64,000 bases of DNA from Flavobacterium sp. ASV13 (lineage in GTDB: Bacteria > Bacteroidota > Bacteroidia > Flavobacteriales > Flavobacteriaceae): assembly GCF_000745775.1 (NCBI RefSeq), contig NZ_JQJY01000001.1, positions 310,001 through 374,000 on the forward strand, given 5' to 3'. The notes under the pieces were generated by a model. That model worked only from the letters and a program-made list of their open reading frames with translations. It ran no database searches and had not been told where the DNA came from. The position numbers and the translations under genes were made by a program. This document shows positions 43,503-53,432 of the stretch, in pieces. The stretch's first letter is position 1, and each line of letters opens with the position of its first letter.

Positions 43503-44264
43503 ATGACTCCTATTAATGCCGTAATCATATCTGAAGAAAAAGAGACTTTTCAAATCTTAAAAAAATTTGAAGAAGAAAATGCTATGATTATGGAAATAAT
43601 TGGTAACGCTGATGGTATAAAAGACGGAATGATTTTAATAAAAGAAAGAAAACCAGACCTTATCCTCTTAGATATTCATCTTAAGGATGATCTGTTTTTT
43701 GAAATGCTTGAACAATTAGAATTTAGCATTCCAAAAATTGTGTTTATATCAGCAAACAAGGATTATGCTGTTAAGGCCTTTAAACATGATGCTGTTGATT
43801 TTTTACTGAAACCAATTGATTTTAATTCCATAATAATGGCTATTTATAAAGTAATTAAAAGAAGGGAAATGGAACGCTCTTATCAGCATCAAAAAATTAA
43901 CAATTTAAATATTTCAAACACTGTTAATCAAAAAAATGACTACGTTGCCGTTGCATCATTAGAAAAAATAGAACTCTTACCAATGTCAGAAATTATTTTT
44001 TGTAAGGCAGATGGAAAGTATACCGTTTTTATTCTACCCAACGGAACCAGTATAATGTCAAGCAGAAATCTGGGTGAATACAGTGCAATTTTGGATGACA
44101 ATTATTTTTTTAGAATACATCATTCCTATATTATCAATCTACGTCATATTGTTAAAATTTCAAAAAAAGATGGGTATTTCTGCGAACTTTCGAATGGATC
44201 AGTTTTACCAGTTGCCAAAAGACGACAAGATGATTTTAATAAATTTATAAAACTTAAAGATTAA
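43503..44264 (+). CDS. LytTR-family response regulator
   Basis: The 253-residue regulator has a receiver domain (residues 5-120, phosphorylation site Asp57 in PDLILLDIHL, Lys in FLLKPIDF). A LytTR DNA-binding domain follows (about 155-250: IIFCKADGKYTVFIL, FFRIHHSYIINLRHIVKI). No LytS-type partner kinase lies next to it, but a PAS histidine kinase is 31 bp downstream, and the two may form a split signalling unit. Confidence 0.93.
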   Translation: MTPINAVIISEEKETFQILKKFEEENAMIMEIIGNADGIKDGMILIKERKPDLILLDIHLKDDLFFEMLEQLEFSIPKIVFISANKDYAVKAFKHDAVDFLLKPIDFNSIIMAIYKVIKRREMERSYQHQKINNLNISNTVNQKNDYVAVASLEKIELLPMSEIIFCKADGKYTVFILPNGTSIMSSRNLGEYSAILDDNYFFRIHHSYIINLRHIVKISKKDGYFCELSNGSVLPVAKRRQDDFNKFIKLKD

Positions 44265-44295
44265 AATAATATAAGCTAAATATAATTACTAGCAA

Positions 44296-46533
44296 ATGAA
44301 TACCCATAATATTCCAGAAAACGATGCGGCAAAAAAGAAAAATAATAATACTCCTTATTATTTTGAAGAACCGTTACATGAACTTGCTAAAATTTTAGAT
44401 TTTTCCATGGATCTAATTTGCTCTTGTGATGAAGAGGGAAGATTTGTATGGGTAAATAAAGCTTCAGAACGTATTTTAGGCTATACGCCTGAAGAATTAA
44501 TTGGTAAAAAATGCCGTGATTTTATATTTCATGAGGATGCTAATATTCCTATAAATGAAAATATTGATTTTAGAAGCGAGACACACTTACCTATGTTTGA
44601 AAAAAAGTTCATACACAAAAATACAAGCATTATTTATTTGCAATGGTCTGCTGTACGGGATGATGTTAAAAAATTATCCTATTGCATAGGCAGAGATATT
44701 ACGGAGAAAAAAAATATAGAAAAAGCAATTGAAATAGAAAGACTGCAATTCTTTAATATATATTCGCAGGCACCTTCCTATATGGGAATTTTAACTGGTC
44801 GCGACCATGTTTATGAATTGGCAAATGAACTTTATCTGCAATTAATTGATAAGAAGGATATTATTGGGAAGGCCGTCAAAGATGTTTTACCCGAACTTGA
44901 AACGCAGGGAATTTTTGAAATTCTAGATAATGTATATCAAACAGGTGAAAGCTTTTCAGCTAATGAAATGCTCATAACATTTGATCGTTATAGCAACGGA
45001 AAACTAAAAGATGTTTACTTAAATTTTATTTTTCAGGCTCGAAGGGATGCTAATAATACTATTGACGGAATATTTATTTTTGGCAATGATGTAACAGAGC
45101 AGGTTCTATCGCGAAAAAAAATTGAAGAAAGCGAAAAAATGTATAAAGATCTAATCCATAAATTACCAGTTGCCACCTACTCTTGCGATGCTGAAGGACG
45201 AATAGTGCTTTATAATAAAGCTGCAGCTGCGTTATGGGGCAAAGAGCCTGAACTAGGAAAAGATGTATGGTATAATTCATGGAATTGTACGGACAATAAG
45301 GAAATAATTATAGAACGCCCTAATGGAGATAAACGCAATGTATTGCCTTATCCAGTTCCGTTTCACAATACTGATGGCGACATAACAGGAGCCGTTATTG
45401 TACTTTCTGATATTACAGAAATGAAATTGGCACAAAAAGAACTGAGAAAAAGTGAAAAAAAATACCGGTATCTTTTTGACAACAATCCCATGCCAATGTG
45501 GATTATAGATTTAGTGTCTTTTAAATTTCTGGATGTAAATAAAATGGCAATTCTGCAATACGGATACAGCCGTGAAGAATTCCTTTCTATGACTGCTTTG
45601 GACATACGTCCAAATGATGATAAAATCCATTTCATAAAATCGAGTGATACTTCAAATATTAATCAATCAAATTATAACAGGGGAATATGGAATCATATAA
45701 AAAAAGATGGAACTATTGTTCCGGTTGAAATTATTGCCCATAATATTGTATATGAAGGAACTGCAGCAAGATTGATTCTCTCTAATGACATCTCTGATCG
45801 TAAAAAAGCAGAAACAAATCTGGAAAAAAGAAATCGGGAACTCATCAAAACCAATTCGGAACTGGATCGATTTGTATACAGTGTATCACACGATCTGCGT
45901 TCCCCCCTAACTTCAATTCTTGGTCTGATCTCTTTTATTGAAACAGAAAGCAAGGAAATTGATACGCTTAAACATGCCGAACTGATACGGATCAGTATCA
46001 ATCGTCTGGATGACTTTATAAAAAACATTTTAAGTTATTCACGAAATAACCGTACAGGGCTTGAAGTGGAACAAATTTCGCTGAAAGAAATGATACTTGA
46101 CATAGTAGATTCGCTTCAAAGAATGAAAGAAGCAAAAGGAATTCGTTTTGAAATTGAAATACAAGAACAAAAACCTTTTTATACAGACAGGCTGCGATTT
46201 ACAACCATTCTAAAAAATCTAATTTCCAATGCCATAAAATACCATAAAAAAGAGAATGCTGACAGATTTGTAAAAATATTGGGATATTCAGATCATGAAA
46301 ATCTCCATTTTTCAATAGAAGATAACGGGATAGGAATTGATTCTGAGTATCATAAAAAAATATTTGAAATGTTTTTTCGTCTTTCGGGCAAAGATGGCTC
46401 TGGTATTGGTTTATATATCGTAAAAGATGCCGTAGAAATAGTGCAGGGCTCTATAGAGGTACAGTCAGAAAAAGGGACTGGAACCAAATTTAATATCACA
46501 CTAAAAAATTTGAAACCATGTCAAAAGAACTAG
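44296..46533 (+). CDS. Multi-PAS sensor histidine kinase
   Basis: The 745-residue kinase shows four PAS-like domains (starting near residues 30, 145, 285 and 390), for example DFSMDLICSCDEEGRFVWVNKASERILGYTPEEL. A HisKA domain (SVSHDLRSPLTSILG, His about 540) and HATPase_c (EDNGIGIDSEYHKKIFEMFFRLSGKDGSGIGLYIV) complete it. No membrane segment is obvious, so it is cytoplasmic. The gene overlaps the following receiver gene by 16 bp. Confidence 0.9.
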   Translation: MNTHNIPENDAAKKKNNNTPYYFEEPLHELAKILDFSMDLICSCDEEGRFVWVNKASERILGYTPEELIGKKCRDFIFHEDANIPINENIDFRSETHLPMFEKKFIHKNTSIIYLQWSAVRDDVKKLSYCIGRDITEKKNIEKAIEIERLQFFNIYSQAPSYMGILTGRDHVYELANELYLQLIDKKDIIGKAVKDVLPELETQGIFEILDNVYQTGESFSANEMLITFDRYSNGKLKDVYLNFIFQARRDANNTIDGIFIFGNDVTEQVLSRKKIEESEKMYKDLIHKLPVATYSCDAEGRIVLYNKAAAALWGKEPELGKDVWYNSWNCTDNKEIIIERPNGDKRNVLPYPVPFHNTDGDITGAVIVLSDITEMKLAQKELRKSEKKYRYLFDNNPMPMWIIDLVSFKFLDVNKMAILQYGYSREEFLSMTALDIRPNDDKIHFIKSSDTSNINQSNYNRGIWNHIKKDGTIVPVEIIAHNIVYEGTAARLILSNDISDRKKAETNLEKRNRELIKTNSELDRFVYSVSHDLRSPLTSILGLISFIETESKEIDTLKHAELIRISINRLDDFIKNILSYSRNNRTGLEVEQISLKEMILDIVDSLQRMKEAKGIRFEIEIQEQKPFYTDRLRFTTILKNLISNAIKYHKKENADRFVKILGYSDHENLHFSIEDNGIGIDSEYHKKIFEMFFRLSGKDGSGIGLYIVKDAVEIVQGSIEVQSEKGTGTKFNITLKNLKPCQKN

Positions 46534-46922
46534 ACTCAAAATTTGAAACAGTAATGATTATTGATGATAATCTCGTAGATTTATATATTATCTCGCGTAT
46601 GATCACTAAGAATAATTTTGGAAAAAATGTGCTGCATTATACGGAGGCACAAGAAGCAATGAAATATTTGCAGGAGAATCAGGATAATATTTCGAAATTA
46701 CCTCAAATCATTTTTGTAGACATCTACATGCCTTTAATGTCTGGATTTGAATTTCTGGAAGCATATGAGACATTATCAACTAACTTGAAAAATTATTGCA
46801 AAACCTACATCGTATCCTCAACAATAGATAATGAAGATATCGCACGATCAAGCAATAATAAGAATGTGGTTTCTTTTCATGTTAAACCGCTTACCAAAGA
46901 ATTTCTTGACCGAATTATTTAG
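46518..46922 (+). CDS. Stand-alone response regulator receiver protein
   Basis: The 134-residue single receiver domain has IIDDNLVDLYIIS (acidic pair), phosphorylation site Asp in IIFVDIYMPLMSG, and Lys in VKPLTKEF. It lacks an output domain, so it likely acts by protein contact or phosphate transfer, as Rcp1/CheY-like partners of PAS kinases do. It is translationally overlapped with the kinase. Confidence 0.9.
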   Translation: MSKELDSKFETVMIIDDNLVDLYIISRMITKNNFGKNVLHYTEAQEAMKYLQENQDNISKLPQIIFVDIYMPLMSGFEFLEAYETLSTNLKNYCKTYIVSSTIDNEDIARSSNNKNVVSFHVKPLTKEFLDRII

Positions 46923-47305
46923 GAATAATTACTTTAAATATTACTTCCAATAATTCAATCAAACCAAATCAGTATTTTATACTTCACCACTAAGCTGGCA
47001 CTATCTCAGTGATTTTAATAATTACTACAACTGTTGTTTTTAAGTGTGCCCCACTTCCATAACGGATTAATATATTGATTCTTAAAATTTAAATCAGAAA
47101 ATCAGGTATGCTGGTTTTTGTTGCTCCTTTTATAATTTTCAGCATTATAGTTTTCCTTCATTAAACGGTTATACCGTATAGCTGTCAGTTATTACTTCTC
47201 CCTTTTACATTAAAAGGCATTCTAGTTAATTTGTATATAAGCTTTTAAAATCAATGCTTTGTAAAATGTCAATTTTTTTTTGCGTAATAAACTGTTATCA
47301 AAATA
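46923..47305. other. Intergenic stretch
   Basis: AT-rich sequence with no supported gene. Confidence 0.4.
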
Positions 47306-47480
47306 ATGAAAAAAACTAACTTTCTATTTCATTTTTCTTATTCGAATAATACCTCATTCAACAAATCTACCTTCCCCAGGTTTACCCGATGAATCAGTTA
47401 AAGCTCCTATTGACTCAATGCTTTTTTTACTATTTACAGGAGGTATCGGATTTGATAGTTATCATTTTAAAAAGAAATAG
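47306..47480 (+). pseudogene. Frameshifted small exported protein (Pro/Leu motif and C-terminal hydrophobic segment)
   Basis: ATG at 47306 is followed by a run of seven A residues. In the next frame the sequence reads KKLTFYFIFLIRIIPHSTN, then LPSPGLPDESVKAPIDSML, then FLLFTGGIGFDSYHFKKK to a stop at 47478-47480. This resembles small flavobacterial exported proteins with a PPGLPID-type motif and a hydrophobic tail. Read from the ATG the frame closes after 28 codons, so a one-base indel in the A-run separates the start from the rest. Decay, phase variation or sequencing error are all possible. Confidence 0.55.
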
Positions 47481-47529
47481 ACTTTAAATTTAAAATGCGC
47501 CATAGTATTATAATTTAAACCAAAAGAAT

Positions 47530-48345
47530 ATGAAAAAAACTTTACTATTAATCTCTGTTTTGCTTTCTTTTCAATGTTTTTCACAAATACATATTAGTGC
47601 CAATACACCTATCTATAATGGTAATGGTGACAATTATGATGGACCGCCTCCCCCGCCTCCCCTAATTCCTTATTTTAAGCTCAATACTATAATAAACGAT
47701 GAGTTTACAAGAGAGCTTAAATTAGTTTTTGCTTATGAAGCAACAGACGGTGTCGATAGTAATTTCGATGTAAAAAATATGGATGGAGATTATCCTCAGG
47801 ACATTTGTTTCTGGATTGAAGACGGAGATTACGTAATTCAGGGACTCAGTTTCAATTTATTCAAAAAAATTCCACTCTCTGTAAAAGCAGCTGTAAGTAC
47901 AAAATTTAAATTTTACATTTCTGAAAATGACGGTTTTGATGATAGACAGCCAATTTATATATACGATGCACTTGATGGGTCTTATCATGATATTAGAAAC
48001 ACCCCATATCAAGTTGTAGTTGCACCCGGAAAAGATACAGAACGATTTAAAATAAGCTTTACTAATAATACAACGTTGGCAACAAATAATGCAGTCAGAG
48101 GCATTTTTTTTATTAGTCAGGACAATAAAAACCAGGTTTTAAATGCCACAAATCCAAATAATGAAATTATGAAATCATTTGGGTTTTATGATATTCTTGG
48201 AAGGACTGTTATTTCAGAAGATAATTTAGGCACCCAACAAAACTTTAGCTTTTCAACTTCAGGGTTAAGTGCCGGGATATACATCGCAATATTCAAAGCG
48301 GCCGATGGTGCAAATATCACTCAGAAAATCATTATTTCTAATTAG
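47530..48345 (+). CDS. T9SS type A sorting-domain exported protein
   Basis: The 271-residue protein has a signal peptide (TLLLISVLLSFQCFSQ) and a Pro-rich segment (GPPPPPPLIPY). Its body of about 150 residues has no clear domain. The C-terminal ~75 residues (SFGFYDILGRTVISEDNLGTQ ... SGLSAGIYIAIFKAADG ... QKIIISN) form a T9SS type A sorting domain, so the protein should be exported by the type IX system to the surface. Its function is unknown. Confidence 0.8.
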   Translation: MKKTLLLISVLLSFQCFSQIHISANTPIYNGNGDNYDGPPPPPPLIPYFKLNTIINDEFTRELKLVFAYEATDGVDSNFDVKNMDGDYPQDICFWIEDGDYVIQGLSFNLFKKIPLSVKAAVSTKFKFYISENDGFDDRQPIYIYDALDGSYHDIRNTPYQVVVAPGKDTERFKISFTNNTTLATNNAVRGIFFISQDNKNQVLNATNPNNEIMKSFGFYDILGRTVISEDNLGTQQNFSFSTSGLSAGIYIAIFKAADGANITQKIIISN

Positions 48346-48620
48346 GGTAATTAAAAATTCAGTATAACAATAATCCGTTAGGAGCCTGTTTTTTGAAAGC
48401 TAAATATCAGTTAACTGAAATTTTACGATTTATTGAAATTGCCCTCACATACTTATACTTTTTAGAAATATTTCTATGCTGTTATAAAACTGCAATACAT
48501 AAGAAAATAAAATATTATTTTTTAATTTAACTAAATGAGTTAAAAATTGTCAAATCACAGGGCAATAAAATCTATGCAAAAAAACTTTTATACCTACATT
48601 TTTACACCTAATAATTGGAT

Positions 48621-49553
48621 TTATTTTGGATTATTGTATACTCTCTGGAGAAGGGATTTATTCCTCTCCAAGTAAGTTTTTAGCGATTCAGGCTCAATTC
48701 CTAAACCTGCTGCTTCTTGAGGGTCAACTTTATATCCTTCAACATTCTGCCAGATAAAAGCTTCGGTCCCCCATTTAAACAACCCGCTGTCGGCGGCTTG
48801 CTCATCCGTTATACTAATGGCCTCAAATTGCTTACCAGTAACGCTTGAAAGCGCATCTGCAACCTCTCCCATTGTAAGTGAATCTCCTACTATAGCGAAT
48901 TCTTTCTTGTTGAATTTGTCAGGCTCTGCAAATGCCTCAGCTGCAAAACGACCAATATCTTCAGGAGACACCCAGTCTATTTTTGTATCTGGCGCAGTTG
49001 GACTCATTATTTTACCCTCCGAAATAGTAGGAAACATCCATTCATTTTTAGGAGGAAGCAAATTCACCATGATAAACGGTGGTTTTATGATCGTCCAGAA
49101 ATTAAATCCGGCATCTTTAACAGCGTTTATAGCTGCAGCTTTCTCTTCCCAGTAAAGCGGCTCCCATCTGCCTTTATCCCAGTCCGCAAAGTTTTGATGA
49201 TCTCCCGCGCGGGCAACAGAGGTGTGAACTATCTGCTGAATCCCAGCGGCTTTTGCTGCAGCAACCAGATTTTTTGCATGTCTAGTTTCCTCTCCCTTAT
49301 TTCCAGGATGGGACCCCATCTGCATCGAGAATACGCCTCTTGCACCTTTAGCGGCTTCAGTCAGACTTTCTAAATCATCGAACGTCGCTTCAGCTAATTC
49401 AACATTCCTTGCAGCGAGTGCTTTTGCAGCTTCACTGTTTTTATTTCGTACAATAGCCCTCACCGCTATATTTTTAGCTAATAATGCTTCAATCACTGCT
49501 CCTCCCTGAGTACCTGCCGCGCCAGCTACCAGTATTAATGATTTATCTTTCAT
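48621..49553 (-). CDS. NmrA-like NAD(P)-binding protein
   Basis: The 310-residue protein has the N-terminal Rossmann motif GAAGTQGGAVIEALL and RAIVRN, typical of NmrA/HSCARG-like redox sensors or atypical SDRs. The catalytic YxxxK of classical SDRs is not seen. It diverges from the HxlR regulator at 49625, and an inverted repeat between the two (49589-49617) is a candidate operator. Confidence 0.85.
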   Translation of the reverse strand: MKDKSLILVAGAAGTQGGAVIEALLAKNIAVRAIVRNKNSEAAKALAARNVELAEATFDDLESLTEAAKGARGVFSMQMGSHPGNKGEETRHAKNLVAAAKAAGIQQIVHTSVARAGDHQNFADWDKGRWEPLYWEEKAAAINAVKDAGFNFWTIIKPPFIMVNLLPPKNEWMFPTISEGKIMSPTAPDTKIDWVSPEDIGRFAAEAFAEPDKFNKKEFAIVGDSLTMGEVADALSSVTGKQFEAISITDEQAADSGLFKWGTEAFIWQNVEGYKVDPQEAAGLGIEPESLKTYLERNKSLLQRVYNNPK

Positions 49554-49588
49554 ATTTTTATAATTTAATTTTTTTGTAAATTTACGCC

Positions 49589-49617
49589 GTAATTGGTTTA
49601 CAAAAGATACCAGTTAC
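49589..49617. promoter_or_regulatory. Inverted repeat between NmrA-like and HxlR genes
   Basis: GTAATTGG (49589-49596) and CCAGTTAC (49610-49617) are an imperfect inverted repeat with one mismatch. They lie next to a GTAAATTTAC palindrome and just upstream of the HxlR start at 49625. A HxlR operator is plausible. Confidence 0.4.
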
Positions 49618-49624
49618 CTAAAGG

Positions 49625-49975
49625 ATGCCAGATATACAAAAAGATAATTCAGAAAATGCACAGCAGATCAAGCATTTGCAGGATGCCCTATACGTGATAA
49701 GCGGGAAATGGAAACTCCCCATATTGACAGCTGTGCACCAAGGTAACAGCCGATTCCGTGACATACAGAGGAGTGTGAACGGCATCACAAGCAAAGTACT
49801 GTCAAAGGAACTTAAAGAACTGGAACTAAACAAGCTCATTTTGCGCAGGGTCTATGATGACTCACCTCCGACCGTTGAGTATACAGCTTCTGTGTATTGC
49901 GATACGCTGCACAATATGATCTCCGAAATGATTGAATGGGGTAAAAACCACCGTGACAAGATCAGGGAAGTTTAA
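49625..49975 (+). CDS. HxlR family transcriptional regulator
   Basis: The 116-residue winged-helix regulator has the core ALYVISGKWKLPILTAVHQGNSRFRDIQRSVNGITSKVLSKELKELE (listed as the domain description), with VEYTASVYCDTLHNM near its end. It is the divergent neighbour and probable regulator of the NmrA-like gene. Redox or electrophile sensing is usual in the family. Confidence 0.92.
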   Translation: MPDIQKDNSENAQQIKHLQDALYVISGKWKLPILTAVHQGNSRFRDIQRSVNGITSKVLSKELKELELNKLILRRVYDDSPPTVEYTASVYCDTLHNMISEMIEWGKNHRDKIREV

Positions 49976-50166
49976 TAAATAATAGGACTGCTTTGTTGTT
50001 AGAGATAATGCTGCCATATGCTCTTTTAGAAATTATAAGTATAAAGGTCTTACATCAGTATATTATTTACAATCTAACTTTTGTATTAAAATCATAACAT
50101 GATCGTGTTGGATTTTATCCAATAACTGCCACAAAAAAATAATACTAATTCCAGAAATTATTCACG

Positions 50167-50693
50167 TTTTAACATTTTTAACATTTAACCCATACGATAC
50201 ATACAAACCGCTTCCTAATAAAAAATCAAAATAATTATCCTACAAATTCACTTGAAAATAAGCCAATTTCTTTAAATCATTCATAAAATGGTTTGTAAAT
50301 TGTGAACTAAACGTCACTCTTAAAAAAACGTTAAAACATCAGTTTTAGCGTTTTTTTTATGCCTTTTTTGCGGAATTTAACCCTCTTCAACTTATAAAAA
50401 TGAACGGTTTGTAAATCCAGTAAGGTCAACTTGACTAGATCCAAACCGCTCATAAAATACTAAAAATCAATACACTAGAACAAATTCACTACCTTTGTCT
50501 TAACAAAATTTTAGTAATGGAATGTGAAAAAGAATTTAAAAGTAAAATTACGCCTCAAAAAGTGCAACAAATACTTAATGAGGAAGGAATGAATTTAACA
50601 CTAGAAGAAGCGGCAGATATCTTGAGCTTTCTGCAAGAAATGGCATGTATTACAGTGAGAAAGTTTTTAAGTGAAAAAGAAGTAACAAAATAG
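50167..50693 (+). repeat. att-like repeat copy D with small ORF
   Basis: The left arm has ACGATACATACAAACCGCTTC and AAAATGGTTTGTAAATTG. The core CGTCACTCTTAAAAAAACG (50312) is one base off the others, followed by the tRNA-type hairpin. The right arm has GGTTTGTAAATCCAGTAAGG and TTGACTAGATCCAAACCGCTC. The small ORF starts at 50517, and TACCTTTG at 50490-50497 may be its -7 element. It is the junction between cassettes 3 and 4. Confidence 0.75.
50517..50693 (+). CDS. Small repeat-associated protein (58 aa)
   Basis: This 58-residue protein, starting at ATG 50517 and ending at TAG 50691-50693, is a diverged homologue of the ORFs at 33559 and 62116. It shares KITPQKVQQILNEEG, TLEEAADILSFLQ and VRKFLSEKE. 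That the substitutions are mostly conservative (Asp/Glu, Ile/Leu, Lys/Arg) despite strong DNA divergence argues that the protein is under selection. It follows the right arm of copy D with a promoter-like TACCTTTG. The function is unknown. Confidence 0.6.
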   Translation: MECEKEFKSKITPQKVQQILNEEGMNLTLEEAADILSFLQEMACITVRKFLSEKEVTK

Positions 50694-51161
50694 TCTTAGT
50701 GGCATCATTATATACCATAAAAAAAATTAAGGCTTTGATTTTTTTATAATATTCTTCTTTTAAAGTTTACAAAGTATATTTCAAAATCACTCTAGCATTA
50801 AACGGCGTACGAGCAGTAAAATTAATTTCCTCATCAGAACCGGTTTCATTTGCCAGCACAACTAGATTTGAAATATTTTGCTAATTACACTTCCAGAAAT
50901 TAAGTTTTCAGCTATTAGCAAAATAAAATGATTTGAGGTACAATTAAGATACAATTTGAAGAAGTACAATTAAGTCTTAAATCAAAAGAATTTTATAAAG
51001 TTGACCTGAAAATTTTAGTATAAAAAAGTTTTGTGGCAAAATCTTTTCAAATACATTTTGGAGTGGATACCTTTTTTTGCAACAAAAAGTTAAGACTTGT
51101 TTGCAAATTTTAAATATTATTTTAATTCACCTATATTTTGATATTATCCATTATTCAACAA
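50694..51161. other. Left end of cassette 4, repeat-rich, no gene
   Basis: This region holds an 83-bp repeat (50871-50953), also found at 56992-57076 near the right end of the same cassette, and a short repeat (TTTTTTTGCAACAAAAAG type, 51072-51095). No gene is seen. Confidence 0.45.
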
Positions 51162-51199
51162 TAAAAAAGCCTGCAAAAAACTAAATTGCAGGCTTTTTT
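51162..51199 (-). terminator. Terminator of the DUF1097 gene
   Basis: The stem AGCCTGCA / TGCAGGCT (about 51168-51175 with 51187-51194) is flanked by A and T runs. The same terminator sequence recurs at 55711-55743. Confidence 0.75.
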
Positions 51200-51304
51200 A
51201 TTTACAACTGAACCCGTATACTTTTCTTAAATACAAAAAGACTACACTTCCTTATTATATAATTATTTTACTAGTTTGTTCTTATTCTTCCACATGTTTA
51301 TAAC

Positions 51305-51793
51305 TTAATTCACTTGAGTATTCAATACTTCCTTTTTAGACTGAACTTTATGTACTGCTGTATCATTTAGATAGGCAAACACAAAACCGAATAATAAAGG
51401 AACTCCTAATTCCAAAAGAGGGACTGGCTCCAATTTGGGATGAATTCCAAAAAAGACTATTAATCCTAAAAACCATGCAGGAATACTACTTAGAACTTCA
51501 ACTTTAGAAATATAGGCTAGCGAACCTATGAAAATAAAAATGGAAACAGGTAGACCAAATGCACCTAAATAGCTGCTCAATAAAATACCTGTGAACTGGA
51601 TCATTGCTCCCATAAGTATACCAAGGATAATTTGAAGAAATGCACTAGCTGAGTTTTTAATACTTCGTCCAAAAATGTAATAACTAACCCATGCTATGAA
51701 CATGACCCATGTAGGCCACTGGGCTGCAAATGAAATAGAGACTGCTACTGCGCCGAAAAGCCCGAAAAGAAAAGCGGTTTGAAATGTTTTCAT
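51305..51793 (-). CDS. DUF1097-family membrane protein
   Basis: The 162-residue protein has about five hydrophobic segments (residues 5-25, 30-45, 50-75, 83-105, 115-140) and fits the DUF1097 pattern (TAFLFGLFGAVAVSISFAAQWPTWVMF). Its role is unknown. It is the last gene of a minus-strand run containing SDR genes, so it may belong to their operon. Confidence 0.7.
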   Translation of the reverse strand: MKTFQTAFLFGLFGAVAVSISFAAQWPTWVMFIAWVSYYIFGRSIKNSASAFLQIILGILMGAMIQFTGILLSSYLGAFGLPVSIFIFIGSLAYISKVEVLSSIPAWFLGLIVFFGIHPKLEPVPLLELGVPLLFGFVFAYLNDTAVHKVQSKKEVLNTQVN

Positions 51794-51871
51794 AATATTT
51801 AAATTTAATAGTTGCTATATTTTTATAAGCCTGTACCTAGTGATCAGATACAGGCTTAAGATTTTTAGTTT

Positions 51872-52624
51872 TTAATTTGTTGCTCCTCCGTTAACCAAAA
51901 GATGCTGTCCGTTTACAAATGATGACAGATCGCTGGCGAAAAATTCCGCAGCATTGGCAACATCATCTACATGTGCCAGTCTACCCATTGGACAGCTGTC
52001 CAATAATTGTTTTCTCAGTTCAGGATAACTATCAGCTTCAGCAAAAATTCCGGAGTGATCCACTGCAAAAGGAATGATGGAATTAACTGTTACACCACGA
52101 TGGCCAATTTCTTTTGATAGTATATCAACCAAATATCTTGGCGTAGTTTTGCTTCCTCCATAAACTGCCATTCCCGGAACTGGAAACGAAGTAGTACTAG
52201 ATGCGATATAAATAATACGTCCGTTGTCTGTAATATTTTTGGCAGCCTGCTGCATTGTAAAATAGGTACCTTTTGTATTGATAGAAAAAACTTTATCAAA
52301 TTGCTCTTCCGTAAAATCAACCACTGGAGTTTCTACCAGTTCGATTCCTGCATTAGCCACTACAATGTCTATTTTTCCAAATGCCTTTTTAGCTTCATCA
52401 AATAGTCTTTCAAGATCATCCACTTTACTGACATCTGCCTGAACGGCAATAACTCGGGATCCTATTTTTTTAATATTCTCCACTACTTCATCCGCTGAAG
52501 CTTTATCTCTTGAATAGTTGATTACGATATCTGCTCCCAAGGCCGCATAACGCTCTGCGATTGCTTTTCCTAATCCTCTTGCTGATCCTGTGATCACTGC
52601 TACTTTATGGTGTAAATTGTTCAT
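51872..52624 (-). CDS. SDR family oxidoreductase, near-duplicate of 54792-55544
   Basis: The 250-residue SDR has TGSARGLGKAIAERYA, VANAG (in place of NNAG), IASSTTSFPVPGMAVYGGSK (catalytic Ser and Tyr/Lys) and a closing SSFVNGQHLLVNGGATN. It differs from the SDR at 54792-55544 at only about 31 of 250 positions, so the two are recent duplicates within cassette 4. The substrate is unknown. Confidence 0.93.
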   Translation of the reverse strand: MNNLHHKVAVITGSARGLGKAIAERYAALGADIVINYSRDKASADEVVENIKKIGSRVIAVQADVSKVDDLERLFDEAKKAFGKIDIVVANAGIELVETPVVDFTEEQFDKVFSINTKGTYFTMQQAAKNITDNGRIIYIASSTTSFPVPGMAVYGGSKTTPRYLVDILSKEIGHRGVTVNSIIPFAVDHSGIFAEADSYPELRKQLLDSCPMGRLAHVDDVANAAEFFASDLSSFVNGQHLLVNGGATN

Positions 52625-52691
52625 GATATTTATATTTTGAAAGTTTAATTAATTTATATGATTCTTATTATTTATATAATGTTTCTTTGAA

Positions 52692-53432
52692 TTAGGCCAT
52701 TCCTCCATTAACGCCTATGTTTTGAGCTGTAATCCATTTTGCATCGTCACTTGCCAAAAATGCAACTGTTTGTGCTATATCTTCAGGTTCCCCAAGACGG
52801 TTAAAAGCAGAAAGAGATGCCAGTCTGTCGATAACTTCTTGTGGTTTTCCGGTTGTAAAAAGTGCTGTATTTGTTGGGCCAGGAGAAATTGAATTGATAT
52901 TGATCCCTCTTGCCCCTACTTCTTTTGCCATTACTCTGGTTAATTGTTCTACAGCTGCTTTTGTTGCTACATAAGTACTGTAAGTTGGCAGCATGATTCT
53001 GTTTACAGAAGTTGAAAAATTGATAATACTTCCGTTGTCTGCTAAACGTGTTGCCGCTTGTCTAAGGGTATTAAAAGTTCCTCTTACGTTGATATCAAAC
53101 TGTCTTGTAAAATCTTCGTCTGTGGTATCTTTTATAAGTTTGGTAATCATGATACCGGCATTGTTCACCAATACATCAATTTTACCATAGTGTGCAATCG
53201 ACTGGTCAAACATTGCTTTTACCTCATCTGATTTACTTACGTCTGCCTGAACAGCAATTGCATCTCCACCGGCGCTTATAATGGCATTGACAGTCTCTTC
53301 TGCTGCTTGAAGACCTCCTGCATAATTAACAATGATTTTTGCTCCTCTTTCTGCTAAGTTTTTTGCTACTGCTGCACCAATTCCTCTAGAAGCCCCTGTT
53401 ACTAAAATTACTTTGTTGTTTAAATTTTTCAT
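52692..53432 (-). CDS. SDR family oxidoreductase (FabG-like)
   Basis: I use the ATG at 53432 (246 residues). The frame is open to a TTG at 53483, but homology begins at MKNLNNKVILVTGASRGIG. Motifs are TGASRGIGAA, NNAGI, FSTSVNRI (catalytic Ser), and YVATK, ending WITAQNIGVNGG. It lies between the two near-duplicate SDRs. It is a more distant relative, closer to typical 3-oxoacyl reductases. Confidence 0.92.
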   Translation of the reverse strand: MKNLNNKVILVTGASRGIGAAVAKNLAERGAKIIVNYAGGLQAAEETVNAIISAGGDAIAVQADVSKSDEVKAMFDQSIAHYGKIDVLVNNAGIMITKLIKDTTDEDFTRQFDINVRGTFNTLRQAATRLADNGSIINFSTSVNRIMLPTYSTYVATKAAVEQLTRVMAKEVGARGININSISPGPTNTALFTTGKPQEVIDRLASLSAFNRLGEPEDIAQTVAFLASDDAKWITAQNIGVNGGMA

